15,545 nucleotides of DNA from Pseudomonadota bacterium. Its GTDB lineage: Bacteria; Pseudomonadota; Gammaproteobacteria; Steroidobacterales; Steroidobacteraceae. The notes under the pieces are model-generated. The model made no database searches and was not told where the DNA came from. It saw only the letters and a program-made list of their open reading frames with translations. The stretch lies in NCBI GenBank assembly GCA_021805275.1, contig JAJZFQ010000292.1, positions 1-15,545 of the forward strand. Reading direction: 5' to 3'. Of the stretch, positions 8,739-15,420 are shown in pieces. The position numbers and the translations under genes are program-made. How positions within the stretch are numbered: position 1 is the first letter of the stretch; each line of letters opens with the position of its first letter.

Positions 8739-8745
8739 TGGTATT
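8739..8745 (+). promoter_or_regulatory. TGGTATT half-site (candidate NagR site)
   Basis: TGGTATT matches exactly the units at 8934 and 8945. It lies between the AT-rich promoter core and nagP, possibly inside the nagP leader. HutC-family regulators of GlcNAc genes bind TGGT...ACCA dyads; only one half is visible here. Confidence 0.35.
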
Positions 8746-8798
8746 TGCGTCTCGCTTCCCTCCCGGTCAGCGGCTGACGCGTTGCGTAAACACCACGC

Positions 8799-8806
8799 TG
8801 GTACCA
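8799..8806. promoter_or_regulatory. TGGTACCA palindrome (candidate NagR operator)
   Basis: This is a perfect 8-bp palindrome made of the TGGT and ACCA halves typical of HutC-family operators, although with a shorter centre than the DasR/NagR-type TGGTNTANACCA. It is about 15 nt from the inverted TGGTATT unit at 8822-8828, on the nagP side. Confidence 0.4.
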
Positions 8807-8821
8807 TTTGAGTGCCAGTCT

Positions 8822-8828
8822 AATACCA
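8822..8828 (-). promoter_or_regulatory. Inverted TGGTATT half-site
   Basis: AATACCA on the plus strand is TGGTATT on the minus strand, in the context AATGGTATTAGAC. It resembles the 8945 unit (TGGTATTATAC) over 10 of 11 bases, in mirror orientation towards nagP. It may also serve as an extended -10 (TGG-TATTAG) for nagP, although no good -35 is seen. Confidence 0.45.
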
Positions 8829-8844
8829 TTTTTTGCGAAAAGCT

Positions 8845-8850
8845 ATACCA
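8845..8850 (-). promoter_or_regulatory. TGGTAT half-site facing nagP
   Basis: ATACCA on the plus strand reads TGGTAT (then AGC) on the minus strand, 16 nt upstream of the unit at 8822-8828. It could be another regulator half-site or an extended -10 for nagP. Confidence 0.35.
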
Positions 8851-8884
8851 CGATGGCACCAACGGGATAATGAACATTTTATTA

Positions 8885-8920
8885 CTGTCTTATCAAAGTG
8901 TTGTATATCTGATTAGACAG
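8885..8920. promoter_or_regulatory. 36-bp imperfect dyad CTGTCTTATCA-N14-TGATTAGACAG
   Basis: Two 11-nt arms (8885-8895 and 8910-8920) are reverse complements at 10 of 11 positions, with a 14-nt AT-rich spacer. The dyad sits immediately upstream of the nagR promoter and between the two operons. It does not resemble the TGGTAT units, so it may bind a second regulator or form a cruciform. Confidence 0.4.
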
Positions 8921-8933
8921 CGTATTCTTATAC

Positions 8934-8955
8934 TGGTATTGTAGTGGTATTATAC
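8934..8955 (+). promoter_or_regulatory. Tandem TGGTATTNTAN direct repeat, candidate NagR operator over nagR promoter
   Basis: Two 11-bp units abut: TGGTATTGTAG (8934-8944) and TGGTATTATAC (8945-8955). An 11-bp period places both on the same DNA face. They lie 36-58 nt before nagR, over its probable core promoter, as expected for an autorepressor site. The assignment to NagR rests on HutC-family operator logic and position. Confidence 0.5.
8945..8953 (+). promoter_or_regulatory. Extended -10 element for nagR-nagB-nagA
   Basis: TGGTATTAT fits the extended -10 pattern TGnTATAAT with one mismatch. The -35 17 nt upstream (TTCTTA, 8925-8930) is poor, as is usual with extended -10 promoters. Transcription would start near 8960, leaving a leader of about 30 nt with the ribosome site. 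The element coincides with the second TGGTATT unit, so operator binding would block it. Confidence 0.4.
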
Positions 8956-8972
8956 TTCTCAAGCGCAACCGA

Positions 8973-8980
8973 GAGGGGAG
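8973..8980 (+). promoter_or_regulatory. nagR ribosome-binding site
   Basis: GAGGGGAG lies 11 nt before ATG 8992 and 8 nt before an in-frame TTG at 8989. The spacing slightly favours TTG and codon preference favours ATG; the product differs by one residue. Confidence 0.6.
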
Positions 8981-8991
8981 TCACGCCGTTG

Positions 8992-9726
8992 ATGCTGTCG
9001 CAAACGCTCGGCAAGCTCGATGAAAACAGCGCCCTACCGCTGTACCAGCAGTTGCAGCGTGCGCTGCGCCGAGCGATCGAGGCGCGCCTGATCGCCCCCG
9101 ACGATGCGCTGCCGCCGGAGCGGGACATCGCGGAGGACTTTCAGATCTCGCGCATCACCGTGCGCAAGGCGATCGACGGCCTGGTGGGCGAAGGGTTGCT
9201 CATGCGCCGCCAGGGGGCCGGAACGTTTGTCTGCGCGCGCGTCGAGAAGAACTTCTCCAAGCTGACCTCGTTCTCGGAAGACATGCGGGCCCGCGGCCGC
9301 ACGCCGCGCACCGTGTGGCTGCGCAAGTCCGAGGGCAGCGTCACGCCCGAGGAGGCGCTCACCCTGCGCTCGAGCCCCGGAACGCCCGTCTACCGCTTCC
9401 ACCGCATCCGCTATGCCGACGATGCGCCGATGGCGATCGAGTACGCGACGGTGCTGGCCGCCTGCCTGCCCTCGCTCGATGCGGTGGAGTCCTCGCTGTA
9501 CGAGGCGCTCGAGCGCGCCGGAAACCGGCCGGTGCGCGCGCTGCAACGGCTGCGCGCGGTGCTGTTCACCGCGGAGCAGGCGAAGCTGCTGCAGATCCAC
9601 GAGCGCGACGCGGGACTGCTGGTCGAGCGGGTGGGCTTCATCAAGGATGGTCGCGCGATGGAATTTACGCAGTCGTATTACCGTGGCGACATCTACGACT
9701 TCGTGGCGGAGCTGAGCGACGTATGA
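8992..9726 (+). CDS. nagR: GntR/HutC-family regulator of GlcNAc genes (NagR/NagQ-type)
   Basis: This is a transcription regulator expected to repress the nag genes and release DNA on binding a GlcNAc-derived phosphosugar. The 244-residue product has a GntR winged helix-turn-helix (about 12-82) with PPERDIAEDFQISRITVRKA at 41-60 and the wing GLLMRRQGAGTFV at 68-80. A UTRA ligand domain (about 90-240) contains LTSFSEDMRARG (91-102) and EFTQSYYRGDIYDF (224-237), both typical of the HutC subfamily. The ATG at 8992 follows GAGGGGAG; the frame is open further upstream, but that part lies in the promoter repeats. It is first in an operon with nagB-II (ATGA overlap) and nagA, and divergent from nagP. 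The repeats overlapping its promoter suggest autoregulation. The effector is inferred from neighbours. Confidence 0.9.
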   Translation: MLSQTLGKLDENSALPLYQQLQRALRRAIEARLIAPDDALPPERDIAEDFQISRITVRKAIDGLVGEGLLMRRQGAGTFVCARVEKNFSKLTSFSEDMRARGRTPRTVWLRKSEGSVTPEEALTLRSSPGTPVYRFHRIRYADDAPMAIEYATVLAACLPSLDAVESSLYEALERAGNRPVRALQRLRAVLFTAEQAKLLQIHERDAGLLVERVGFIKDGRAMEFTQSYYRGDIYDFVAELSDV

Positions 9727-10763
9727 ATCCGCCCCTGCCCGAGTCTGCCACGCGCATGCACGGGGAAGCCGCGCAGGCCGCCCAGGCTGTGCGCGACCAG
9801 TTGTTCAACAACGCCGAGCGCATGGAACGGCTGGCCGAGCAGCTGCGCGCACAGCCCCCGCGGGTGGTCGTCACCTGCGCCCGGGGCAGCTCCGACCACG
9901 CCGCCACGTTCGCCAAGTACCTCATCGAGACGCGCCTCGGCGTACCGACGAGCTCGGCGGCACCCTCGGTGAGTTCGCTGTACGATGCGCCGGCGAAGCT
10001 CGACGGGGCGCTGTGCCTGGCCATCTCGCAGTCCGGGGCGAGCCCCGACCTGCTCGCCGCGGCGCGCAAGGCGCGCGAGGCCGGCGCGCGGGTCGTCGCT
10101 CTGGTCAATGCCGAACACTCCCCGCTCGAGGCGCTGGCCGATGAGCTCGTGCCGCTCTCGGCGGGCATCGAGAGCAGCGTTGCGGCGACCAAGACCTTCA
10201 TTGCCTCCATCGCCGCGATCATCCACCTGGTGGCCTGCTGGAGCGGCGATCGAACCCTCTCCGAGGCACTGCGCAAGGCCCCGAAGCACCTCGAGCACGC
10301 CTGGAACCTCGACTGGAGTGCGGCGCTCGAGCCGCTCATCGGCGCCCATGATCTGTACGTGATCGGCCGCGGCCTGGGCCTCGGCATCGCGCAGGAGGCG
10401 GCACTGAAGCTGAAGGAAACTTGCGGCCTGCACGCCGAGGCGGTCAGCGCCGCGGAGCTTCGCCACGGGCCGATGGCCTTGGTGAAGCCCGGCTTCCCGG
10501 TGCTGATCTTCTCGCAGAACGACGAGGCCCGTGCCAGCATCGAGATGCTGGCGATGGAGCTGGCGACCCGCCGCGCCGAGGTGATGATTGCAGGCTCCCG
10601 CTGCCCGCAGGCGCTGCAGCTGCCGGCCGAACCGGCCCACCCCGTGATCGAACCGATGCTGCTGATTCAGACGTTTTATCGCCTGGCGAATGCCCTGTCG
10701 CTGGCGCGTGGGCTCGATCCGGACCACCCCCCTCACCTGCGCAAAGTCACCGAGACAGTCTGA
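9723..10763 (+). CDS. nagB-II: Glucosamine-6-phosphate deaminase, SIS type (NagB-II)
   Basis: This cytoplasmic enzyme is expected to convert glucosamine-6-P to fructose-6-P and ammonia. It resembles the isomerase half of GlmS rather than classical NagB. The 346 residues form two SIS domains: the first (about 40-175) with ARGSSDHAA at 53-61, SQSGASPD at 102-109 and VAATKTF at 153-159; the second (about 205-335) with GRGLGLGIAQEAALKLKE and AELRHGP (H248). The C-terminal tail DPDHPPHLRKVTETV matches the GlmS-type end. The N-terminal glutaminase domain of GlmS is absent, so amination from glutamine is not expected. The ATG at 9723 overlaps the nagR stop as ATGA, with GGAG 11 nt upstream, and its stop shares one base with the nagA start. 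Position between nagR and nagA identifies it as NagB-II rather than another sugar isomerase. Confidence 0.9.
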   Translation: MNPPLPESATRMHGEAAQAAQAVRDQLFNNAERMERLAEQLRAQPPRVVVTCARGSSDHAATFAKYLIETRLGVPTSSAAPSVSSLYDAPAKLDGALCLAISQSGASPDLLAAARKAREAGARVVALVNAEHSPLEALADELVPLSAGIESSVAATKTFIASIAAIIHLVACWSGDRTLSEALRKAPKHLEHAWNLDWSAALEPLIGAHDLYVIGRGLGLGIAQEAALKLKETCGLHAEAVSAAELRHGPMALVKPGFPVLIFSQNDEARASIEMLAMELATRRAEVMIAGSRCPQALQLPAEPAHPVIEPMLLIQTFYRLANALSLARGLDPDHPPHLRKVTETV

Positions 10764-11908
10764 TGTCCATCGCCTTGGTCAACGCGCGGGTGCTGCGCGG
10801 CACGAGCCTCCTCGACGGTCAATGCGTGCTCATCTCAGGGGGGCGCATCGAGGACATCGTGCCGGCCAGGGCGGCGCGCGGACCGGGGATCGAACGAGTC
10901 GATCTCGGCGGCGGGCTGCTGCTGCCCGGATTCATCGATACGCAGGTCAACGGCGGGGGAGGCGTGCTGTTCAATGACGCGCCGAGCGTCGAGTCGATCC
11001 GCCGGATCGGGCGCACGCACCGCCGCTTCGGCACGACGGGCTTCCTGCCCACGCTGATCAGCACCGATCTGGAGGTGGTCGCGCAGGCCATCGGTGCGGC
11101 GCGCGAGGCGCTGGCCGCGGGTGTCCCGGGGATGCTCGGCATCCACATCGAGGGCCCCTTCCTCAGCGTCGAGCGCAAGGGGGTACATGACCCGGCGAAA
11201 TTGCGTGAGCTCGACGAGAGCGCCGTGGGGCTGCTGAGTTCCCTCGGTGCCGGGCGCACGCTCGTGACGCTTGCCCCGGAAGTGACCACCCCGCAGATCA
11301 TCCGTCGACTTGCCGAGGCGGGGGTGATCGTCTCGGCCGGCCATACCAATGCCACCTACGCCGAGGTCCAAGAGGCGTTGCGGCACGGCCTGCGCGGTTT
11401 CACGCACCTGTTCAACGCCATGTCACAGCTGACCAGCCGCGAGCCCGGGGTGGTGGGGGCAGCGCTCGAGGACCCCTCGAGCTGGTGCGGGGTGATCGTC
11501 GACGGCGAGCACATCGCCCCGCCGGTGCTGCGCCTGGCGCTGCGCTGCAAGCGGCACGAGCGCTTCATGCTGGTCACCGACGCGATGCCGACGCTCGGGA
11601 CGGACCTGCGCGCCTTCGATCTGCAGGGCCGGCGCATCAGCGTGCGTGGAGCGGTCTGCTACGACGAGCAGGGGCGCCTCGCCGGCTCGAACATCGATCT
11701 GGCGAGCTGCGTGCGCAATGCGATCGAGCTGCTCGAACTGCCCCTGCACGAGGCGGTGCACATGGCGAGCCTCTATCCGGCCGAGTTCCTCGGGCTCGCC
11801 GGGCAGCTGGGGCGCATCGAGCCCGGCTATCGCGCCAATCTGGTGCTGACCGACGCGGGGTTGAACGTCCGGGCGACCTGGATTGACGGCGAGACCGAGT
11901 CCGCCTGA
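10763..11908 (+). CDS. nagA: N-acetylglucosamine-6-phosphate deacetylase
   Basis: NagA hydrolyses GlcNAc-6-P to GlcN-6-P and acetate in the cytoplasm, feeding NagB-II. The 381-residue product has the usual length and amidohydrolase motifs. PGFIDTQVNGGGG at 55-67 has Gln61 and Asn63, in place of the HxH of other amidohydrolases, as in E. coli NagA. HIEGPF has metal ligand E130, SAGHTNA has H194 and GFTHLFNAM has H215. H250 lies in VDGEH, and the catalytic aspartate D273 in VTDAM. All active-site residues seen in E. coli NagA are present. The start overlaps the nagB-II stop as TGATG, indicating coupling. It is the last gene of the plus-strand nag operon; a short GC hairpin follows its stop. Confidence 0.96.
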   Translation: MSIALVNARVLRGTSLLDGQCVLISGGRIEDIVPARAARGPGIERVDLGGGLLLPGFIDTQVNGGGGVLFNDAPSVESIRRIGRTHRRFGTTGFLPTLISTDLEVVAQAIGAAREALAAGVPGMLGIHIEGPFLSVERKGVHDPAKLRELDESAVGLLSSLGAGRTLVTLAPEVTTPQIIRRLAEAGVIVSAGHTNATYAEVQEALRHGLRGFTHLFNAMSQLTSREPGVVGAALEDPSSWCGVIVDGEHIAPPVLRLALRCKRHERFMLVTDAMPTLGTDLRAFDLQGRRISVRGAVCYDEQGRLAGSNIDLASCVRNAIELLELPLHEAVHMASLYPAEFLGLAGQLGRIEPGYRANLVLTDAGLNVRATWIDGETESA

Positions 11909-11909
11909 G

Positions 11910-11926
11910 CGGCGCGCAGCGCGCCG
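11910..11926 (+). terminator. Short GC hairpin after nagA
   Basis: CGGCGCG (11910-11916) pairs with CGCGCCG (11920-11926) over a 3-nt loop, starting 2 nt after the nagA stop. No T-run follows. It is a possible end of the nag operon, but short GC stems are frequent here. Confidence 0.35.
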
Positions 11927-11959
11927 GCCCGCGTTCCGATATCCTTGCACTCTGCCGTA

Positions 11960-11979
11960 CGCGGCGAGCGCTCGCCGCG
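11960..11979. repeat. 20-bp perfect palindrome upstream of lipoprotein gene
   Basis: CGCGGCGAGCGCTCGCCGCG is identical to its own reverse complement over 20 bp. It lies midway between nagA and the DUF4397 lipoprotein, 34 nt before that start. It could be a protein-binding dyad, the hairpin of a nagA transcript terminator, or a leader structure. No T-run follows. Confidence 0.45.
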
Positions 11980-12012
11980 GCCGGCCCGCCCCCCCATCAC
12001 GGAGATGATCGC

Positions 12013-13332
12013 ATGTCCATCGTTCGGCAGGGCGCGCTGCTCGGCCTGGCGCTCGCGACCCTCGCGCTCGCCGGCTGCGGTAACAGTGGCGATGCGCAGT
12101 TGCGGCTGCTGAACGCGAGCGCCGGCTACGCGGCTCTCGATGTGTACTTCGAGCAAAGCGGCACCGGCGGCACCCCGCAGCTGAGCGACGTCGCCTCCGG
12201 CACGGTCAGCGCCTATGCTGGGGTGACCCCGGCGGCCTACACGGTCTATTTCACGAGCCATGGCGTCGGGGCGTCCAACGCGCTCGCCAGTCAGAGCGCG
12301 ACCTTCGCCAACAGCAACCGGCGCACCTACGTGGGGTACGGCGACAGTGGCTCGTTCGGCGTCCTCGAAATCAACGAGCAGCAGGGGTCTCCCAACGGCG
12401 GGTATGCCAACGTCGAGGTACTCAACGCCGACCCCGACGCCGGCAGCGTCGATGTCTACCTGACCAGCCCCGGCATACCGCTCGTTAATGCCTCGCCGAA
12501 CTTCAGCGCCGTGGCCGGCGGCAAGGCCACCAGCTTCGCCGCCATTCCCAAGGGAACCTACGAGCTACGCGTCACGGGGGCGGGCAAGAACACCGATCTG
12601 CGTTTCGACCTGCCGAGCCTCACGCTCGCCGACCAGGAGACGCTCTCGCTGATCATCACCGAGGCTCCCGGGGGCTACCTGGTCAATGTGATGGCGTTGC
12701 CGCAGAAGGGCTCGCTCACCACCTACACCAATGCCGATGCGCGCGTGCGCGCCGTGGTCGGCGTCACCGGTGCGAGCAGCGTCACGACCGCGGTGGGCGG
12801 CACCACCCTGGTGAGCGGGGCTCCCGCCGCAGCGGTCGGACCCTATGTGCTGGTGCCGGCGGGCACTCAACCGGTGACCCTGACGGTGAATGGCTCGGCG
12901 GTGAGCGTCCCGAGCCAGGCGCTGACCGCGGGCCAGGACTACACCTTCCTCATCTACGGCAGCCCGGGCAGCGAGCGCGAGGGCTGGCTGCCCGACAGCA
13001 ACATCCCGGCACTCAGCGGCTACTCGAGCGTCCGCCTGGTCAATGCCATGTCCGCCAGTGGCGATCCGCTCACCCTCGCCGTGAATTTCGTTCCGGTGGC
13101 GACCGATGTGCCGCTCGGCACCGACCTGCCGAGCGGGGCCGCATCCGGGGCATCCGCCTACGATACCCAGGTCACCGCGACGACGACCGCAACCGTGACC
13201 GTGACCGACTACACCACCTCGCAGACGCTGTACACGATGAACACGGCCACCCTGGGCTCCGGCGACGTGTACACCATGTTCATGTTCGGCAGCACCAGTG
13301 CCCCGGTGGGGGTGCTCTCGCAGGACCGCTGA
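12013..13332 (+). CDS. DUF4397-repeat lipoprotein, function unknown
   Basis: This is a 439-residue exported lipoprotein. The N-terminus has a hydrophobic stretch and a lipobox LALAGC with C22. The mature part appears to hold four beta-rich repeats starting with related strands: AQLRLLNAS (28), ANVEVLNAD (132), ARVRAVVGV (243) and SSVRLVNAM (338). Each continues with a DVYL- or TLTV-type strand and ends in a tyrosine-containing strand such as YTFLIYG or YTMFMFG. This is the pattern of DUF4397, an immunoglobulin-like fold of unknown role found in surface proteins. The third repeat is the most divergent. The protein is rich in Ala, Gly, Ser, Thr and Val and poor in Lys. The start is supported by GGAG (12001-12004) 8 nt upstream. 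It is 104 nt from nagA and may be transcribed separately. No catalytic motif is seen. Confidence 0.88.
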   Translation: MSIVRQGALLGLALATLALAGCGNSGDAQLRLLNASAGYAALDVYFEQSGTGGTPQLSDVASGTVSAYAGVTPAAYTVYFTSHGVGASNALASQSATFANSNRRTYVGYGDSGSFGVLEINEQQGSPNGGYANVEVLNADPDAGSVDVYLTSPGIPLVNASPNFSAVAGGKATSFAAIPKGTYELRVTGAGKNTDLRFDLPSLTLADQETLSLIITEAPGGYLVNVMALPQKGSLTTYTNADARVRAVVGVTGASSVTTAVGGTTLVSGAPAAAVGPYVLVPAGTQPVTLTVNGSAVSVPSQALTAGQDYTFLIYGSPGSEREGWLPDSNIPALSGYSSVRLVNAMSASGDPLTLAVNFVPVATDVPLGTDLPSGAASGASAYDTQVTATTTATVTVTDYTTSQTLYTMNTATLGSGDVYTMFMFGSTSAPVGVLSQDR

Positions 13333-13412
13333 GGCGCTCGCACGCCGGGACAGGCAAATTCGTCCGGGACCGGAACCCTGGCGACGCACCCGGCTCAAAG
13401 ACGATACACTAG

Positions 13413-13473
13413 CTCCTTTTTAGCCCGTTCATCCTGAACGGGCGGGCAAAATCCATCCCGAGCGAAGGGGGAG
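13413..13473 (+). promoter_or_regulatory. Candidate SD-sequestering leader structure of the DUF4382 lipoprotein
   Basis: CTCCTTTTT (13413-13421) can pair with AAGGGGGAG (13465-13473), the ribosome-binding region of the next gene. That gives nine continuous pairs, three of them G-U. It encloses a perfect 9-bp hairpin, GCCCGTTCA (13423-13431) with TGAACGGGC (13435-13443), and a possible small GGG/CCC stem (13444-13446 with 13457-13459). Uracils facing a purine-rich Shine-Dalgarno resemble fourU-type RNA thermometers. The pairing is visible in the sequence; a regulatory role is inference. Confidence 0.45.
13423..13443 (+). other. Perfect 9-bp hairpin in lipoprotein leader
   Basis: GCCCGTTCA and TGAACGGGC are exact reverse complements around a TCC loop. 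The T-run precedes the stem on the plus strand and no T-run follows on either strand, so it is unlikely to be an intrinsic terminator. It begins one base after the putative anti-Shine-Dalgarno tract. Confidence 0.6.
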
Positions 13474-13477
13474 ATTG

Positions 13478-15361
13478 ATGAATTTCGATTGCGCTCGCGC
13501 AATATCGGGCGCCTCCGGCACCCTGCGCACTTCGATCTGCGCCGTGGGCGGCGCACTGGCGATTCTGCTCGGCGGCTGCAGCGCCACCACCCACGTGTAC
13601 AACGGCACGCCTGTCCTGATGCTCACCAGCGATGCCGCGGGGGATTTCAGCGCGTACTCGGTCGGGCTGTACACGATCACGCTGACGCGCTCCGACGGAT
13701 ACGTGGCTTATACCCAGTCCTCGGACGAGCAGGTCGACCTCACCCACCGGGTCAACATCTCCGAGATGTTCGGCGCCACGGGCGTCCCCCAGGGCACGTA
13801 CAAGAGCATGACGATCTCGCTCGATTACTCCGCGCCGATCATCTATCTGAAGGGTCAGACCAAGCCAGCGACCGTCAACAACTCCTCCGGCACCGTGAAC
13901 CCCGGCGTTGTCACCGAGACGGTGAAGTTCTCCGCGTCCCACCCGCTGGTGATCGGCCTGAACCAGTCGATCCCGCTCGCCATCAACATCGACCTGGCGG
14001 CCTCGAGTGAGATCAACACCAGCACCAATACCGTCACGGTGAAACCGTTTCTGGCCGCGACCGTACAGCCTTACCAGAGCCTGCCGCTGCGGGCGCGCGG
14101 ACAGATCGTCATTTCCAAGCCGAGCAGCGGCTATTTCATCGAGAATCTCCGCCCGTTCGACGACACGTACTACGCCGACGGCAACGTCGGTGCTGTGACC
14201 GTCAACGCGTCCTCGAGCACGTATTTCAACGTCAATGGGGTGACGTATACGGGCACTGCGGGCCTGACGGCCCTTGCCAGCCTCAATCCCGGCATCGTGA
14301 TAACCGCCTACGGGACTCTGGGCAGCCTCTCGACCATCACCCCGGCGCTCAATGCGACCGAAGTCTATGCCGGCACCACCGCGATCAGCCCGGGCAATGA
14401 GGCCCTGCGCGGAATCGTCGCAGCCCGCAGCGGCAACACGCTGACGGTGATGGGCGCCGAATACGTCTGCCAGGAAGGCCCGTGCCTGAGCAGTTCCGCA
14501 TTCACGTACTACCCGACGGCGACGGTCACCATGGGCTCCGGAACGATCGTGAGCGAAGACGGAGTGGCCGCGAGCGGCCTCAGTCCGCAGTCGGTGTCGG
14601 TCGGGCAACGGATCACCGCACTCGGGGTCGGCACGGTGAGCGGCAGTGCGCTGTCTCTGAGCACCACCGCCGGCCAGGTCCGGCTCCAGTCCACGCAGCT
14701 GTGGGGCACCCTCGGCAGCGGTGCGCTCGGCAGCGCGACCCTCAATCTGCTCGAGATCGGTCCGTTCGCACCCAGCGACTTCAACTTCACCGGCACCGGC
14801 TCAACGAGCGGCAGTGACGCCAATCCTGCGAGCTACGCGGTCAACACCGGCTCGTTCGATGCCAGCACGCTGAGCGCGAACACGCTGATCAACGTCGCCG
14901 GCATTGTGACGCCCTTCGGCGCGGCGCCGCCGGACTTCACCGCCTCCTCGGTCGCGAACATGGCCAACGGCCCATCCACGCTCATTGTGGAATGGACCTC
15001 AGGTACCACCACGCCATTTACCACCTACAGCAGCTCCGGGCTGGTGGTCAATCTCGGCAATACGGCCATCACCTCGGCCATCCTGCGTACCGGACCGCAG
15101 ACCGTGCAGCTCTCGAGCCTTGCGGCCAGCCCGACGATCATCGCCGGGTGCGCCAGCGGGACCTGCAGCGGCAGTTCTGAGTACGCGATCGGCAGTGCCG
15201 TGAACGGCGTGCAGGTATACGAGAGCGCCACGAACTTCCTCGACGGTGTCACTAACACGTTGAACGGTACGAACAACGTGTTCAAGCTGGTGGCGATCGG
15301 CACCTATGATGCCAGCACGAATACGTTCTACACGCAGCGCATGGATCTGGCACTGAAGTAA
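13478..15361 (+). CDS. Lipoprotein with DUF4382-like and DUF5666-like regions, function unknown
   Basis: This is a 627-residue exported lipoprotein. A hydrophobic segment (about 21-31) leads to the lipobox LLGGC with C34. Residues about 44-200 (VLMLTSDAAGDFSAYSVGLY, then VPQGTYKSMTISLDYSAP) resemble DUF4382, a beta-sandwich domain of unknown role. The rest is Ser/Thr/Gly-rich and repetitive in style. Segments such as LRARGQIV (204), LRGIVAARSGNTLTVMG (310) and a later LWGTLGSG resemble DUF5666-type beta repeats. There is no transmembrane segment after the lipobox. The ATG at 13478 was preferred over the adjacent in-frame TTG at 13475 because AAGGGGGAG ends just before it. The gene is 145 nt from the DUF4397 lipoprotein on the same strand, which suggests related surface roles. 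Domain names are by sequence style and have not been checked against profiles. Confidence 0.85.
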   Translation: MNFDCARAISGASGTLRTSICAVGGALAILLGGCSATTHVYNGTPVLMLTSDAAGDFSAYSVGLYTITLTRSDGYVAYTQSSDEQVDLTHRVNISEMFGATGVPQGTYKSMTISLDYSAPIIYLKGQTKPATVNNSSGTVNPGVVTETVKFSASHPLVIGLNQSIPLAINIDLAASSEINTSTNTVTVKPFLAATVQPYQSLPLRARGQIVISKPSSGYFIENLRPFDDTYYADGNVGAVTVNASSSTYFNVNGVTYTGTAGLTALASLNPGIVITAYGTLGSLSTITPALNATEVYAGTTAISPGNEALRGIVAARSGNTLTVMGAEYVCQEGPCLSSSAFTYYPTATVTMGSGTIVSEDGVAASGLSPQSVSVGQRITALGVGTVSGSALSLSTTAGQVRLQSTQLWGTLGSGALGSATLNLLEIGPFAPSDFNFTGTGSTSGSDANPASYAVNTGSFDASTLSANTLINVAGIVTPFGAAPPDFTASSVANMANGPSTLIVEWTSGTTTPFTTYSSSGLVVNLGNTAITSAILRTGPQTVQLSSLAASPTIIAGCASGTCSGSSEYAIGSAVNGVQVYESATNFLDGVTNTLNGTNNVFKLVAIGTYDASTNTFYTQRMDLALK

Positions 15362-15375
15362 AACGACCTGCTCGA

Positions 15376-15405
15376 GCGCGCCGGGCGTCTCAGCGCCCGG
15401 CGCGC
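15376..15405. terminator. 12-bp GC hairpin between convergent genes
   Basis: GCGCGCCGGGCG (15376-15387) is the exact reverse complement of CGCCCGGCGCGC (15394-15405), with a 6-nt loop. It lies in the 59-nt gap between the convergent lipoprotein and dehydrogenase genes, the classic place for a bidirectional terminator. It lacks a T-run on both strands. Confidence 0.65.
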
Positions 15406-15420
15406 GTCCCGCCGATGACC

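Larger units (their letters stand above)
8616..8991. promoter_or_regulatory. Divergent nagP / nagR regulatory region
   Basis: This 376-nt gap separates the minus-strand uptake operon from the plus-strand catabolic operon. Its right half (about 8800-8960) is clearly AT-rich in a GC-rich window, as expected of promoters. It contains several TGGTAT-type half-sites, a 36-bp imperfect dyad and an extended -10 for nagR, listed separately. The left half (8632-8790) is GC-rich; apart from one TGGTATT at 8739 nothing is recognisable in it. It would form a long nagP leader if the nagP promoter lies near 8800-8860. Confidence 0.75.

Noticed and set aside
13405..13410. TACACT as a -10 element for the second lipoprotein
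   Set aside because: It matches only four of six consensus bases and has no acceptable -35 at 16-18 nt upstream. It was kept only as a caveat to the leader-structure finding.
13347..13425. Resemblance to a cyclic-di-GMP-I riboswitch (ACAGGCAAA and GACGCACCCGG-like pieces)
   Set aside because: Only short fragments match. The conserved tetraloop/receptor arrangement and paired helices of that class cannot be drawn here.
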